Source: Bacteroidales bacterium
Lineage (GTDB): Bacteria; Bacteroidota; Bacteroidia; Bacteroidales; UBA10428
DNA length: 55,111 nt
Assembly: GCA_016926375.1 (NCBI GenBank)
Contig: JAFGOR010000150.1
Span: 1 to 55,111 of the forward strand
Reading direction: 5' to 3'
Below are positions 28,901-38,367 of the stretch, in pieces (the first letter of the stretch is position 1; each line of letters opens with the position of its first letter). The notes below the pieces were generated by a model. The model was not told where the DNA came from and ran no database searches. It saw only the letters and a program-made list of their open reading frames with translations. The position numbers were made by a program, and so were the translations under genes.

Positions 28901-29444
28901 AATTACATTCCAGGAACAACCACCAGCGCCCGATGCAGGTCCCGACCAGAGTCTTGATTTCAGTTACATGGCCCAGCTTCAAGCGGTTGAACCGATCGTG
29001 GGTACTGGAAAATGGACCATTGAAACCGGTTCAGGAGAATTTGACAATGACATACTGCCCAACGCCGTCATCAGCGAGCTGGCCAGTTCCACAACTCTCA
29101 GATGGACCGTTACCAACGGAAGCTGTCCTGAGGTTTCCGACATCATGGAAATTCTGGTCAATCCGCTGGTCATTCAGAAAGGATTTACACCCAACGGTGA
29201 CAGCAAAAACGATGTATTTGACATTGGTGCCACCAATGCTGAGCTTATCAGGATTAAAGTATTTAATAGCGCAGGCGTACTGGTTTTTGAATCGGATAAT
29301 TACCAGGAAGGGGATCTCTGGGATGGATACAATATGGATGGAGTTGAATTGCCCGAAGGCACGTACTTTTATCTGGTCGACATGAAAATTGCGGGCAGGC
29401 AGGAGGAAGTGCAATTCAGGTCATTTGTTGAAATACTAAGATAA
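25911..29444 (+). CDS. Type IX secretion substrate with glycine-rich region, Ig-like repeats and gliding-motility-associated C-terminal domain
   Basis: 1177 aa; C-terminal IQKGFTPNGDSKNDVFDIGATNAELIRIKVFNSAGVLVFESDNYQEGDLWDGYNMDGVELPEGTYFYLVDM (CHU_C/T9SS type B); poly-Gly segments; four ~85 aa repeats. Start is TTG. Confidence 0.9.
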   Translation: MALKRIIGIISGLWIYSFLSFSQNIQISGVPNYYLRVDEVQTNRVRVTDVLGGQISHFQSESKVLLIQMTGAVPYSGADFKTREARTKEDMGDVGSYEIFQVDEVVAINATEAWVIFTDDVSRTYDAGEKIQLVKFVEGETVSTTGAVNALDWNGTIGGIVAIIGTDSVKLNHNIDVSAQGFRGGAIPAENYTGGCRYGLSSVIKDTLFFLPAQMNRSGNKGEGIVTTAFPYTKGTGFAINGGGAGNGLYSGGGGGSNYAVGGDGGRQSPVCSGLYPALGGWGGYGCFELYTAGNRKIIMGGGGGSGTKLSTSTPSKGGDGGGIAIIITGVLAGNGKSILANGENATATTGSGGGGGAGGTVIIDATSLYGALTVNAKGGRGGNTTDDGNCTGSGGGGGGGVIWHNGASLAAIVDFSYGIAGAVGSSCSLVLGIPGTPGSTGAKITNLISPLTGFLFNSVHGKDTICAGQTPNLLTASQPKGGDGTYIFLWEKSTDNANWTDASGTQLRTFQPPALNQTTWYRRIVTSNGVFDTSRVIQVFVYPVISNNTIYGIDTICYNNHAKLITAAQPTGGNNASYIYQWQSRDSESIWSNMGATRTSNTPLDPGVLTKTMYYRRLVSSTAYCADTSNTDKITVLPSILNNGFATSDTSICLNQSPGQLNALTPGGGDGTYSFSWQYKPASGNWTSLASSNVLRYTAGVLTNETLFRRIVYSGNDKACIDTGTVKTVHTMPLITNNSILGSTVQYTCYNTPISLPGSSPLNGFNTYAYQWEQSNDNSTWNSVTGADRDYVSANLTSRKYFRRIVYSSPAYHECTDISDAVEVRINPLPTGDVSVDRDTICAGETLYVKFNLAGSGPFNVAVAGESIPGSSKTGITALTDSVAFTPATSQQFTMYSVEDDSGCFADITGFANVSHGIVYAVPVANAGTSQETCGLNYTLQAVKNISGSSGLWTGTGVTFSDPSNATTQVTSGSYDTKMLKWTETNWHCSDEDEIEITFQEQPPAPDAGPDQSLDFSYMAQLQAVEPIVGTGKWTIETGSGEFDNDILPNAVISELASSTTLRWTVTNGSCPEVSDIMEILVNPLVIQKGFTPNGDSKNDVFDIGATNAELIRIKVFNSAGVLVFESDNYQEGDLWDGYNMDGVELPEGTYFYLVDMKIAGRQEEVQFRSFVEILR

Positions 29445-30353
29445 ATGCGAAGATCAATTATCATATTGTTTTGCCTTTTGCTGTCAGTCATCCTTGAAGC
29501 CCAGGAGAAAGCGCTCCTTTACAGCCATTACAGCTTTAACGGACTGGCTATTAACCCGGCCTATGCCGGTAGCAGGGAAATGCTCAGCATCAGCGTTTCA
29601 CACCGAAGCCAGTGGATGGGCTTTGAAGGTGCGCCTTCGTATAATATCGCCGGCCTTCACACTCCCTTTAAAAACACAAAGATGGGACTGGGATTGCTAG
29701 TAATGAATGAAAGCATCGGGCTGCGCAAGTATACGGGCATTTATGTAAATTATGCACACCGGTTGACACTGGGGAACGGAAAGCTCGCCCTGGGCCTGAA
29801 AGGCGGCATTTCCACCGGTAAATTCGAGCTGATCGATCTGGGTGGAGATGATGTCGTTTTCAGTGAGAAGTCGAGCAGTTACCTGCTGCCGAATTTTGGC
29901 ATGGGGATGTATTATTACACCCGAAAGTTCTACGCAGGCCTGTCAGTGCCGCTTATTCTGGGTTATGAAACCAATGAGACAGGCGAAGTTACAGCCTATC
30001 ACGATTTCAATAAATATGCTTATTACCTTTCGGCAGGAATTACTTTTGACATTGCTGATAACTGGCAGTTGCAGCCTTCAGGCCTGGTGGAATATGATAA
30101 GGCAGGCGGAGTCATTGCCGACGGCGGTTTAAGCTTGTTATACAAGGACGCCCTTCGTGTTGGCGCATCCTACCGCAGCAAACAGGCAATAGTAATGTTG
30201 CTTGACTACAAAATAAACTATCAGCTGCGGGTGGGCATTGCCTATGATTACGGATTGAACGACTTGAATGCTTACAACAGGAACTCCTTTGAGATTGCCC
30301 TGGAGTATAATTTCGGATATCAGATCAGAGCAGCAAACCCGACGATATTTTAA
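29445..30353 (+). CDS. PorP/SprF family type IX secretion outer membrane protein
   Basis: QEKALLYSHYSFNGLAINPAYAGSREMLSISVSHRSQWMGFEGAPSYNIAGLHTPFKNTKMGLGLLVMNESIG. Confidence 0.93.
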   Translation: MRRSIIILFCLLLSVILEAQEKALLYSHYSFNGLAINPAYAGSREMLSISVSHRSQWMGFEGAPSYNIAGLHTPFKNTKMGLGLLVMNESIGLRKYTGIYVNYAHRLTLGNGKLALGLKGGISTGKFELIDLGGDDVVFSEKSSSYLLPNFGMGMYYYTRKFYAGLSVPLILGYETNETGEVTAYHDFNKYAYYLSAGITFDIADNWQLQPSGLVEYDKAGGVIADGGLSLLYKDALRVGASYRSKQAIVMLLDYKINYQLRVGIAYDYGLNDLNAYNRNSFEIALEYNFGYQIRAANPTIF

Positions 30354-30359
30354 TCAACA

Positions 30360-31793
30360 ATGTTTTCCTATAAAAAAATATTTTTTTCCGTATTCCTGAT
30401 TCTTTGTGCCTGCCCCGGGCTTTTTTCCCAGGATCACTTTGAGGTAAAACGCCTTCTATTAAACACATCGGCCAGGGAGATGGCCCCGGCGTTCTATCAG
30501 AACGGAATCGTGTTTTGCTCCGACCGCAAAAATGAAGTGCTTACCAGTTATGTCGACCTGAACTATAATATGTTCACCAACCTATATGTGGCGGAACAGA
30601 AGAAACCCGGCAAATTTGAGCATCCCAGGCTGATGTCCAGGGAGCTCACCACTTTTTTATATGAAGGTCCGTGTACATTCAGCAAAGACGGAAAAACCAT
30701 TTATTTCACCCGTTCAATCAATGTATCGACGAGTTCCAGGAACAAGAACCGGGCAGATACAACCTTCGGGATCTTTAGTGCCACCTGGTCGGGTGGGGAA
30801 TGGGCAAATCTTACCCAGTTCAGGTTCAACCGACCCGAATACAATACGGGTTACCCCTGCCTTTCTGATGACGGCACCCAGCTGTTCTTTTGTTCTGATG
30901 CTCCGGGCGGGTTTGGAGGGATGGACATTTATGTTTCGAGGCTGGAAAACGGGCGGTGGGCAGCACCCGAAAACCTGGGACCGGCTATCAATACCTCTAA
31001 AAACGAGGTCTTCCCTTTTTTGCATTCCAGCGGAAGACTGTATTTCTCATCCCGGGGTTTGACTCAGAAGGGTGACCTGGACATATTCTATACCGTTAAA
31101 ATTGACGATGTATGGCAAAAACCCGTGCCTATGTCGGAACCTTTCAATTCAAACCATGATGATTACGGGCTGATTCTTAATGCAGCCGCAGATACCGGCT
31201 ATTTTGTTTCGGACCGCTCAGGTTCAGCGGATATTCTTTCTGCCTATTCAACAATTCCCACTTTCACACATTGCCCCGATCAGCAGGAGAATGATTATTG
31301 TTTCGTATTTTATGAACCCAACAACAACGAGGTTGATACAACAACTTTTGCCTATGAATGGGACCTCGGCGACGGAACCATAATCAGAGCGCTTGAAGCA
31401 GAACACTGTTTCGCCAGGCCCGACACCTATCAGGTTCAGCTAAATATCATTGATAAGCTTACCAGGGAATTAATGGCCAACCAGGCAGATTATACCTTTG
31501 TAGTATCAAAAATCGAGCAGGCTTATATTCATGGTCCTGAGACGGTAGCGCAGGGACAGGAGATAACCGTGAACGGACACGAAACCTATCTGAAAGATTT
31601 TACCGTTGATCAATACTACTGGGATTTTGGTGACGGATTCCGGGCCTCCGGATCCGATGTGAAACACCTTTTTGTTTTCCCCGGTACTTATAGTCTCACG
31701 CTGGGAGTAACCGATAAAACGGATGACAAAAATGAATCTGATCGCACAAGCTGCGTAACCCGCAAAATTATTGTGATAAGCCCGCAAAAGTAA
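30360..31793 (+). CDS. PD40 (WD40-like) propeller and PKD domain protein, T9SS-associated
   Basis: GKTIYFTRS, DGTQLFFCSDAPGGFGGMDIYVSRLENGRWAAPENLGPAINTSKNEVFPFLHSSGRLYFSSRG; PKD-like YEWDLGDGTIIRALEAEHCF and YYWDFGDGFRASGSDVKHLFVFPGTYSL. Confidence 0.85.
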   Translation: MFSYKKIFFSVFLILCACPGLFSQDHFEVKRLLLNTSAREMAPAFYQNGIVFCSDRKNEVLTSYVDLNYNMFTNLYVAEQKKPGKFEHPRLMSRELTTFLYEGPCTFSKDGKTIYFTRSINVSTSSRNKNRADTTFGIFSATWSGGEWANLTQFRFNRPEYNTGYPCLSDDGTQLFFCSDAPGGFGGMDIYVSRLENGRWAAPENLGPAINTSKNEVFPFLHSSGRLYFSSRGLTQKGDLDIFYTVKIDDVWQKPVPMSEPFNSNHDDYGLILNAAADTGYFVSDRSGSADILSAYSTIPTFTHCPDQQENDYCFVFYEPNNNEVDTTTFAYEWDLGDGTIIRALEAEHCFARPDTYQVQLNIIDKLTRELMANQADYTFVVSKIEQAYIHGPETVAQGQEITVNGHETYLKDFTVDQYYWDFGDGFRASGSDVKHLFVFPGTYSLTLGVTDKTDDKNESDRTSCVTRKIIVISPQK

Positions 31794-31885
31794 TTGCCCT
31801 TTGAGGATTCATGTATAAAATGAATCTATTCCCGTTTTTTATCGTATAGCAAGTAAACAACAACCGAACATCTGAATTATATCCT

Positions 31886-32857
31886 ATGAAGTACTTTTCA
31901 TTTCTAATATCGGCCCTGTTAATTACTGCCGGTTTACAGGCTCAGCCTGTGCCTGCAGGAGATGAAAATATTCCTTATCTCATGACTTTTGGCCCGAAAG
32001 CCGGAACATCGTGGGGCGATGATGATTTCTCGCAGACATTCTTTTTTCTTGTTCCCAAAGGTTTTTCACAATCGGTTTATATCAGGGTTTATGATCCTGA
32101 TATCAGCGGCTCAACGGATGAGGTGAATGGGGTCTTTGATACCAGGATGACGTATTCGGTATATGGGGGAAAGGAAAGTTATTCGCACAAAGACGCTATG
32201 GAAACTTCACCCAGGGGCAATTACAAGAGCGGGAACCTGCTGGCCTCGAAAACATTCGGTAACCAGGTCGATTATGATAACAAGTGGTATACTTTCGGAC
32301 CTTTCAATCCATCAGAAGGTGAATTTGTGCAAAGATTTGACGGCTATGTTTTTAAAGTCATCTGCGACGGCATGGCCGGTGATGATGGCAATCTTTACCG
32401 GTATTTCCTTTCGACCAGGATGGATGAGAACAAAGCCATCGAGGGAGCCAATGCCTTTGCATATGAATATTCGTTTCGTATGCATGACAATGCCACAGAA
32501 GTATCCCATATTTACCCGCTGGTTGACGACAGGACAATCTCGGTGAAACTCTCCAATTTTGACTGGGACTCGGACGGATTGATTCGCTGTGTATCCGTTG
32601 CCCGTAAAGGCCAGCTCTGCCCGGTATCCGGGGAAGATGTATGGGCCGAGAAAGAATTCACCATTTTTGATGAAGAAAAAAACACTTCACTCGATATTCA
32701 GTTTATCAAACGAAAAACACCACCTGTCAAAAATAACAACGTGGTTGTTAATGTCCGCAACCAGTATGGAGAGTTGCTGCCCTTCTACGTTATTCCAATC
32801 GGAGGTGTGCCCAAGTATAAGGCTGGCATTGATGTCAGACCCATGACGAAGAAATAA
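31886..32857 (+). CDS. Secreted protein of unknown function in the T9SS-type locus
   Basis: 323 aa, signal peptide MKYFSFLISALLITAGLQAQP; co-directional with neighbours; no family recognised. Confidence 0.7.
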   Translation: MKYFSFLISALLITAGLQAQPVPAGDENIPYLMTFGPKAGTSWGDDDFSQTFFFLVPKGFSQSVYIRVYDPDISGSTDEVNGVFDTRMTYSVYGGKESYSHKDAMETSPRGNYKSGNLLASKTFGNQVDYDNKWYTFGPFNPSEGEFVQRFDGYVFKVICDGMAGDDGNLYRYFLSTRMDENKAIEGANAFAYEYSFRMHDNATEVSHIYPLVDDRTISVKLSNFDWDSDGLIRCVSVARKGQLCPVSGEDVWAEKEFTIFDEEKNTSLDIQFIKRKTPPVKNNNVVVNVRNQYGELLPFYVIPIGGVPKYKAGIDVRPMTKK

Positions 32858-32866
32858 ATTTTACCT

Positions 32867-35800
32867 ATGCGCAAGGTTTTTTATTCAGTTCTAGCGGCTT
32901 TAGCCCTATTTTTTTCCCTGCCAGGCACATCCCAGGATTACAGGATAAGCCATTTCGGGTTAACCGAAGGTATCTCGCATCAATACGTGTATACAGTCAG
33001 CCAGGATAATCACGGGTATATCTGGATAGGAACCGGGCAGGGACTATGCCGTTTCAACGGAATCGCTTTTGACACGGATATCTTACAGGACTCGCTGGGT
33101 ACCGAGGTGGCCCAGTCAAGCATCAGAGACAGCCGTGGAGTCCTCTGGTTTGGCTACCAGAACGGAGATATCGCTAAATATGACGGAACTTCTTTCTCCA
33201 CCATAAAGCCTGGAGTTGAAATTTCCAGCGCTGTCACCGGTTTTGCAACATTGGAGGATGGAAACCTGATTGTATCCACGCAGAACAACGGCCTATTCAG
33301 TATGAATGCGCAAACAGGCGCAGCGAACCCTGTTTCCGGCATTGACAAGGGTTTGTTTACAGCTTTGTCCGTGAAAGGCAAAATTCTTTTGCTGGGTTCC
33401 ATGGAAGGATTAACCATATACTCGATTGATGGGACAGGCAACAACGCTGAGGTTCTTATGAAGATCTCAGAGTTTGATTTTATCAAAATACAGGATATAC
33501 AGCCTTCTTATGCTGAGAATATATTCTGGATAGCTACCGAGGAAGACGGGGTCTTCCGGTTAACATTGCAAGGAGGTACCTACGATCTCACCAAAATAGC
33601 CACCGAATCCAGGTTAGCTTCGGCAAAAGTGCAGTCAGTGCTTGAGGATTCTGATAAGCATTTATGGGTAAGTACATTATTGGGTGGATTATACCGGTTA
33701 AGCTTGCCTGACAAGAACGGGAATTTTGCTTCGGCTACTTTATACAATAAGCAGAACGGACTTTCTGAAGATGCAGTAAAAAAGGTGTTTGAAGATATCG
33801 AAGGCAATATATGGATTGCAACCTATGGAGGCGGTTTGAATTTATTTACCGGACAGGCATTTTCGTTTTTGCAGCAGGATGTGAATGGGTTGGACAATGA
33901 CATCCAGTCCGTTGTTATCACCGATGAAGACATTATGTACCTGGGGGGACCCGGTGGGTTATTCCGCGGTAAAAAGGGCGCCGACAGGTCCGCAACCAGA
34001 ATTGCCGGTGTTCCGGCAGACCGGATAATGGTTTTGCATACCGAAGGGAACAAGCTCTACATAGGCACTGAAAAAAACGGTCTGTTTCTGTTGGATATCA
34101 GGAGTGGTGCTGTGCGAAAAATTGCCTATGAAGCCGGATCTCTCGGCAGTCAGGTAAGCGCCATAGCCACCAGCGACCAATATGTATACCTGGGCACCCG
34201 GGATGGGATCTATAAATTTAGTAAGGATCTGCGTGAAGCTGTACATTTTACAACTACCAGCGGATTGCCGCATAACAGCATCGAACAGATCTATTTCGAC
34301 AGTAAAGGCAGACTTTTAATAGCAACACGCGCCAATGGCATTTTCCAGCTAACCGAGGATGACAGCATCAAAAATCTTTTCCCGGCGGGAAATACCGAAA
34401 TTGAGTTTAAATCTGTAATTGAGGATGATCAGGGAGGAATATGGGCCGCAACCTATGGTGACGGAATTGTCTATTTCAAAGATGATTCTGTTTACCAGTT
34501 CACCGTTTCTTCGGGTTTGAAATCAAATTATTGTTACAGCCTGGCAAAAGGACCTGATCAGAGCATCTGGATCGGACACAGGCTCGGATTGAGCAGGATC
34601 AAAACATCGACCATGAAAATCAGTGTTTTTGACAAGAACATGGATATTACCGGGGACTGCAATCCGAATGCTTCTTTTGTCGATAAAACAGGGGTGCTGT
34701 ATTTTGGTACCACCGAGGGTCTTGTTACCTATGATCCTTCCCTGGAAAATGAGAAAAAGCAGCCACCATTCACCAACATTGTGAGTCTTCTGATTTCTGA
34801 CAAGCCTTATGATTTTGGGAAGGAAATAGTACTTCCTTACCGTCCCTATAAACTGAGAATTGACTTCATCGGTCTGAATTACAGTGATCCGCAATCGGTT
34901 CGCTACCAGTACAAGCTCGAAGGGAACGATCTGGAATGGTCCGATGTCACATCCCAAACTTATGTTACCTATCCGAGGATCGAGGATGGGGAATATATTT
35001 TCTACCTGAGGTCGTTTAATAATGAAGGTCTCAGTCAGGAAACACCGGTAACCGTTAAAATCAGGATAAAGCCTCCATTCTGGAAAACCTGGTGGTTCAT
35101 GGCTTTATCATTGCTCACCCTTGTTTCAGCCGTATACCTGATCATCAAAATACGGGAGCGCAAGCAAAAACAATTGCAGGAATACCTGGAACGGGAACTC
35201 ACCCTGCGCACCAAAGAGGTCGTGGAGCAGAAGGAAGTAATTGAAATAAAGAACCGGGATATTACCGACAGTATCAATTATGCAAAACGCATACAAACCA
35301 GTATGCTGCCACCCATCAGGAGGCTCCAGCAGCACTTTTCAGGATGTTTTGTTTTCTACAGCCCCAGGGACATTGTAAGTGGTGACTTTTACTGGTTCGA
35401 CCAGGTAAACAACAACAAGTTCACCATAGTTTGCGCGGATTCAACCGGACACGGGGTACCGGGAGCCTTTATGTCAATGATCGGTTCAACACTGATCAAG
35501 GATATTTGCACACGTGAAGCCGGTAATTCTCCTTCACAGGTTTTGCAGGTTCTGGATAATGAACTGAGAAATACACTCAATCAGAATCTCGAAGATGGCA
35601 CAAAGCCGGGTGACGGAATGGATATCATTGTATGTGAGATTGATCTCAAAACGCATTATGTCAGATATGCCTCAGCCATGCGACCCATGATTATTTACCG
35701 CAACGGCGAGGAATACTTTGTGAAGGGAAGCCGGAATTCAGTGGGCGGACATTATGACCGGGAAGATAACCTGTTTGAAGATGAAGGTCTTCAATTGAGC

Positions 35801-36019
35801 AAAGGCGACATCATCTACATGTTCTCCGACGGTTATTCTGATCAGTTCGGAGGTCCCATGGGTAAAAAATTTAAAATGGTGAGACTGAAGAACCTCCTCC
35901 AGGATATTCACCAGAAACCCATGGAAGAGCAGTATACGCACGTGAAAAATACTTTCAACCTCTGGAAGGAGAACTATGACCAGGTGGATGACGTGCTGTT
36001 CATGGGAATTAAGATCTGA
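32867..36019 (+). CDS. Two-component-regulator-propeller / Y_Y_Y / SpoIIE (PP2C) phosphatase
   Basis: 1050 aa; repeats such as SVLEDSDKHLWVSTLLGGLYRL; YKLEGNDLEWSDVTSQTYVTYPRIEDGEYIFYLRSFNNEG; one TM; SpoIIE core ISGDFYWFDQ-type (VSGDFYWFDQVNNNKFTIVCADSTGHGVPGAFMSMIGSTLI). Confidence 0.92.
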   Translation: MRKVFYSVLAALALFFSLPGTSQDYRISHFGLTEGISHQYVYTVSQDNHGYIWIGTGQGLCRFNGIAFDTDILQDSLGTEVAQSSIRDSRGVLWFGYQNGDIAKYDGTSFSTIKPGVEISSAVTGFATLEDGNLIVSTQNNGLFSMNAQTGAANPVSGIDKGLFTALSVKGKILLLGSMEGLTIYSIDGTGNNAEVLMKISEFDFIKIQDIQPSYAENIFWIATEEDGVFRLTLQGGTYDLTKIATESRLASAKVQSVLEDSDKHLWVSTLLGGLYRLSLPDKNGNFASATLYNKQNGLSEDAVKKVFEDIEGNIWIATYGGGLNLFTGQAFSFLQQDVNGLDNDIQSVVITDEDIMYLGGPGGLFRGKKGADRSATRIAGVPADRIMVLHTEGNKLYIGTEKNGLFLLDIRSGAVRKIAYEAGSLGSQVSAIATSDQYVYLGTRDGIYKFSKDLREAVHFTTTSGLPHNSIEQIYFDSKGRLLIATRANGIFQLTEDDSIKNLFPAGNTEIEFKSVIEDDQGGIWAATYGDGIVYFKDDSVYQFTVSSGLKSNYCYSLAKGPDQSIWIGHRLGLSRIKTSTMKISVFDKNMDITGDCNPNASFVDKTGVLYFGTTEGLVTYDPSLENEKKQPPFTNIVSLLISDKPYDFGKEIVLPYRPYKLRIDFIGLNYSDPQSVRYQYKLEGNDLEWSDVTSQTYVTYPRIEDGEYIFYLRSFNNEGLSQETPVTVKIRIKPPFWKTWWFMALSLLTLVSAVYLIIKIRERKQKQLQEYLERELTLRTKEVVEQKEVIEIKNRDITDSINYAKRIQTSMLPPIRRLQQHFSGCFVFYSPRDIVSGDFYWFDQVNNNKFTIVCADSTGHGVPGAFMSMIGSTLIKDICTREAGNSPSQVLQVLDNELRNTLNQNLEDGTKPGDGMDIIVCEIDLKTHYVRYASAMRPMIIYRNGEEYFVKGSRNSVGGHYDREDNLFEDEGLQLSKGDIIYMFSDGYSDQFGGPMGKKFKMVRLKNLLQDIHQKPMEEQYTHVKNTFNLWKENYDQVDDVLFMGIKI

Positions 36020-36886
36020 TTATTTAAAGGCATTCATTTTCAGCATGGCAATTTCTTTCTCCGAGAGAAACCGCCATTCTCCCCGGCGAAGGTTTTTCTT
36101 GGTTAATCCTGCAAAATAAACCCTGTCGAGTTTGGCTATTTCATACCCCAGGCTTTCAAAGATCCTGCGTACAATATGGTTCCGTCCTGAATGGATCTCA
36201 ATGCCAACCTGTTTTTTATCTACCGGGTCAGCATAGCTGATGGAATCAGCTTTGATAAAACCATCCTCCAGGGTAATGCCGGATGCTACCTTATCCATGT
36301 CTGCCTGTTTCAGATTTCTATTCAGGTATACATGATAGATTTTTAACTTTTCAAATCTCGGATGCGTCAGTCTTTTGGTAATTTCACCGTCATTTGTAAG
36401 CAGCAAAACACCCGTGGTATTGCGGTCAAGTCGTCCCACCGGATAGACCCTTTCTTTGCAGGAGCCTCTCACAAGCTCAAGAACGGTTTTTTTTGCATGC
36501 GGATCTTCAACGGTAGTAACATAATCTTTGGGCTTGTTCATCAGAATGTAAACCTTTTTTTCTTCGCGCAATGTTTCCCCGTTGTATTTCACAATGTCTG
36601 TTGAACTGACCTTAACACCCAGCTCAGTGACCAGTTTTCCGTTCACGGTGATAAGCCCGGCCTGGATAAATTCATCGGCTTCACGCCTGGAGCAGATACC
36701 TGTACTGGCAATGTATTTGTTCAAACGAATGAACTCGCTTTCATGACCCGTTTTGGGCATTTCTTTGAACTGTCTTTTCGTTCGGGGCACTTTCCGTTCT
36801 GTTTTTACCGGTGCTTTTCCTTTCGAAGGAGCGCTTCTTTTTTGGGATGCAGCTCCCGCTTTTCTGGAACCTCTGGCTATGACCAT
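36020..36886 (-). CDS. rRNA pseudouridine synthase, RsuA/RluB family
   Basis: S4 domain RLNKYIASTGICSRREADEFIQAGLITVNGKLV; YPVGRLDRNTTGVLLLTNDGEITKRLTHPRF; RNHIVRRIFESLGYEI. Confidence 0.93.
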   Translation of the reverse strand: MVIARGSRKAGAASQKRSAPSKGKAPVKTERKVPRTKRQFKEMPKTGHESEFIRLNKYIASTGICSRREADEFIQAGLITVNGKLVTELGVKVSSTDIVKYNGETLREEKKVYILMNKPKDYVTTVEDPHAKKTVLELVRGSCKERVYPVGRLDRNTTGVLLLTNDGEITKRLTHPRFEKLKIYHVYLNRNLKQADMDKVASGITLEDGFIKADSISYADPVDKKQVGIEIHSGRNHIVRRIFESLGYEIAKLDRVYFAGLTKKNLRRGEWRFLSEKEIAMLKMNAFK

Positions 36887-36978
36887 AGTTGAAGTACAAT
36901 TTAAATACGTAATTTTGCAGTTCTAAAAGTACTAAAATCGAACAGCTTTATATAGTTAAAATTCCTAAAAAACCACCT

Positions 36979-38367
36979 ATGACATTAATAAAATCGATAT
37001 CCGGGATTCGCGGAACCATTGGAGGCCTGCCCGGAGAATCACTTACTCCGCTTGACATTGTGCGGTTTACTTCTGCCTACGGCACCCAGATCAAACAGAA
37101 GCAGGAAAAGACAGCTTACAGCGTTGTTATTGGCCGGGACGCAAGGATATCAGGAGAGATGGTTTCCATGCTTGTTGCCGGAACTTTAATGGGAATGGGT
37201 ATCCACGTAATTGACCTGGGATTCGCCACAACGCCTACCGTTGAAATAGGTGTTACCTACCACAAGGCAGATGGAGGTATAATTCTTACAGCAAGTCATA
37301 ATCCGGGCCAATGGAACGCGCTGAAACTACTGGGTGAAAGTGGTGAATTTATTTCTGCGGCAGAAGGAGCCGAGTTGCTGGCCATTGCTGCCAGGGACAA
37401 TACAGAATACGCCCAGGCGACTGAACTCGGAAAACTGAGCCGTTTTGAAAGGATGGATGCCCTGCACGTTGAACAGGTTGCTGAAATGAAATATGTGGAT
37501 GTCTCAGCTATCGAAAAGGCCGGATTTAAAGTGGCCATTGATTGCGTCAACTCCGTTGGGGGAATTATTCTGCCGACCTTGCTCAAAAAGCTCGGCGTGC
37601 ATGAGATTGTCGAGTTGTATTGTACTCCTTCCGGAATTTTTCCCCATAATCCCGAGCCTCTTCCCCAACATCTCGGCGATATTTCGGGTGAAATTGTTAA
37701 ACATAAGGCAGATATCGGCTTTGTTGTCGATCCCGACGTGGATCGGCTGGTGATTGTGAATGAGGACGGTTCCATGTTTGGTGAGGAATACACCTTGGTG
37801 GCTGTAGCGGATTATATTCTCAGTCAGCATGCCGGTAATACGGTATCCAATCTGTCATCCACCATGGCGCTCCGTGACATTACCCAAAAATACGGCGGTT
37901 CATATACGGCAGCGCCCGTAGGTGAAGTAAATGTCGTTGCTGAAATGAAAAAAACCAATGCTGTTATTGGCGGAGAAGGTAACGGAGGCATTATTTATCC
38001 GGGTTTGCATTATGGACGGGACGCCCTGGTAGGCATTGCTCTTTTCCTGACCCACCTGGCCAAATCGGGGAAGAAATGTTCCGAATTGAGGAAGACTTAT
38101 CCGGATTATTACAACTCCAAAAATAAGATCGAGCTCCGGCCAGACGTTGATGTTGATCGGCTGATTCTCACTGTGCGTGAGAATTACAGGAATTACCCGG
38201 TGAACGATCGCGACGGTATCAGGATTGATTTTGACAGGGAATGGGTGCATTTGCGCAAATCCAATACCGAACCTATCATCCGAATAATCAGTGAAAGCAC
38301 ATCACCTGAAAAGGCAGAAGCTCTCGCATCCAAAATGATCCGCGAGATTCATGAAATTATTGGATAA
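36979..38367 (+). CDS. glmM: Phosphoglucosamine mutase / phosphohexomutase
   Basis: SISGIRGTIGGLPGESLTPLDIVRF, GGIILTASHNPGQWNALKLL, FVVDPDVDRLVIVNEDG, GGEGNGGIIYPGLHYGRDA, RKSNTEPIIRIISES. Confidence 0.9.
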   Translation: MTLIKSISGIRGTIGGLPGESLTPLDIVRFTSAYGTQIKQKQEKTAYSVVIGRDARISGEMVSMLVAGTLMGMGIHVIDLGFATTPTVEIGVTYHKADGGIILTASHNPGQWNALKLLGESGEFISAAEGAELLAIAARDNTEYAQATELGKLSRFERMDALHVEQVAEMKYVDVSAIEKAGFKVAIDCVNSVGGIILPTLLKKLGVHEIVELYCTPSGIFPHNPEPLPQHLGDISGEIVKHKADIGFVVDPDVDRLVIVNEDGSMFGEEYTLVAVADYILSQHAGNTVSNLSSTMALRDITQKYGGSYTAAPVGEVNVVAEMKKTNAVIGGEGNGGIIYPGLHYGRDALVGIALFLTHLAKSGKKCSELRKTYPDYYNSKNKIELRPDVDVDRLILTVRENYRNYPVNDRDGIRIDFDREWVHLRKSNTEPIIRIISESTSPEKAEALASKMIREIHEIIG

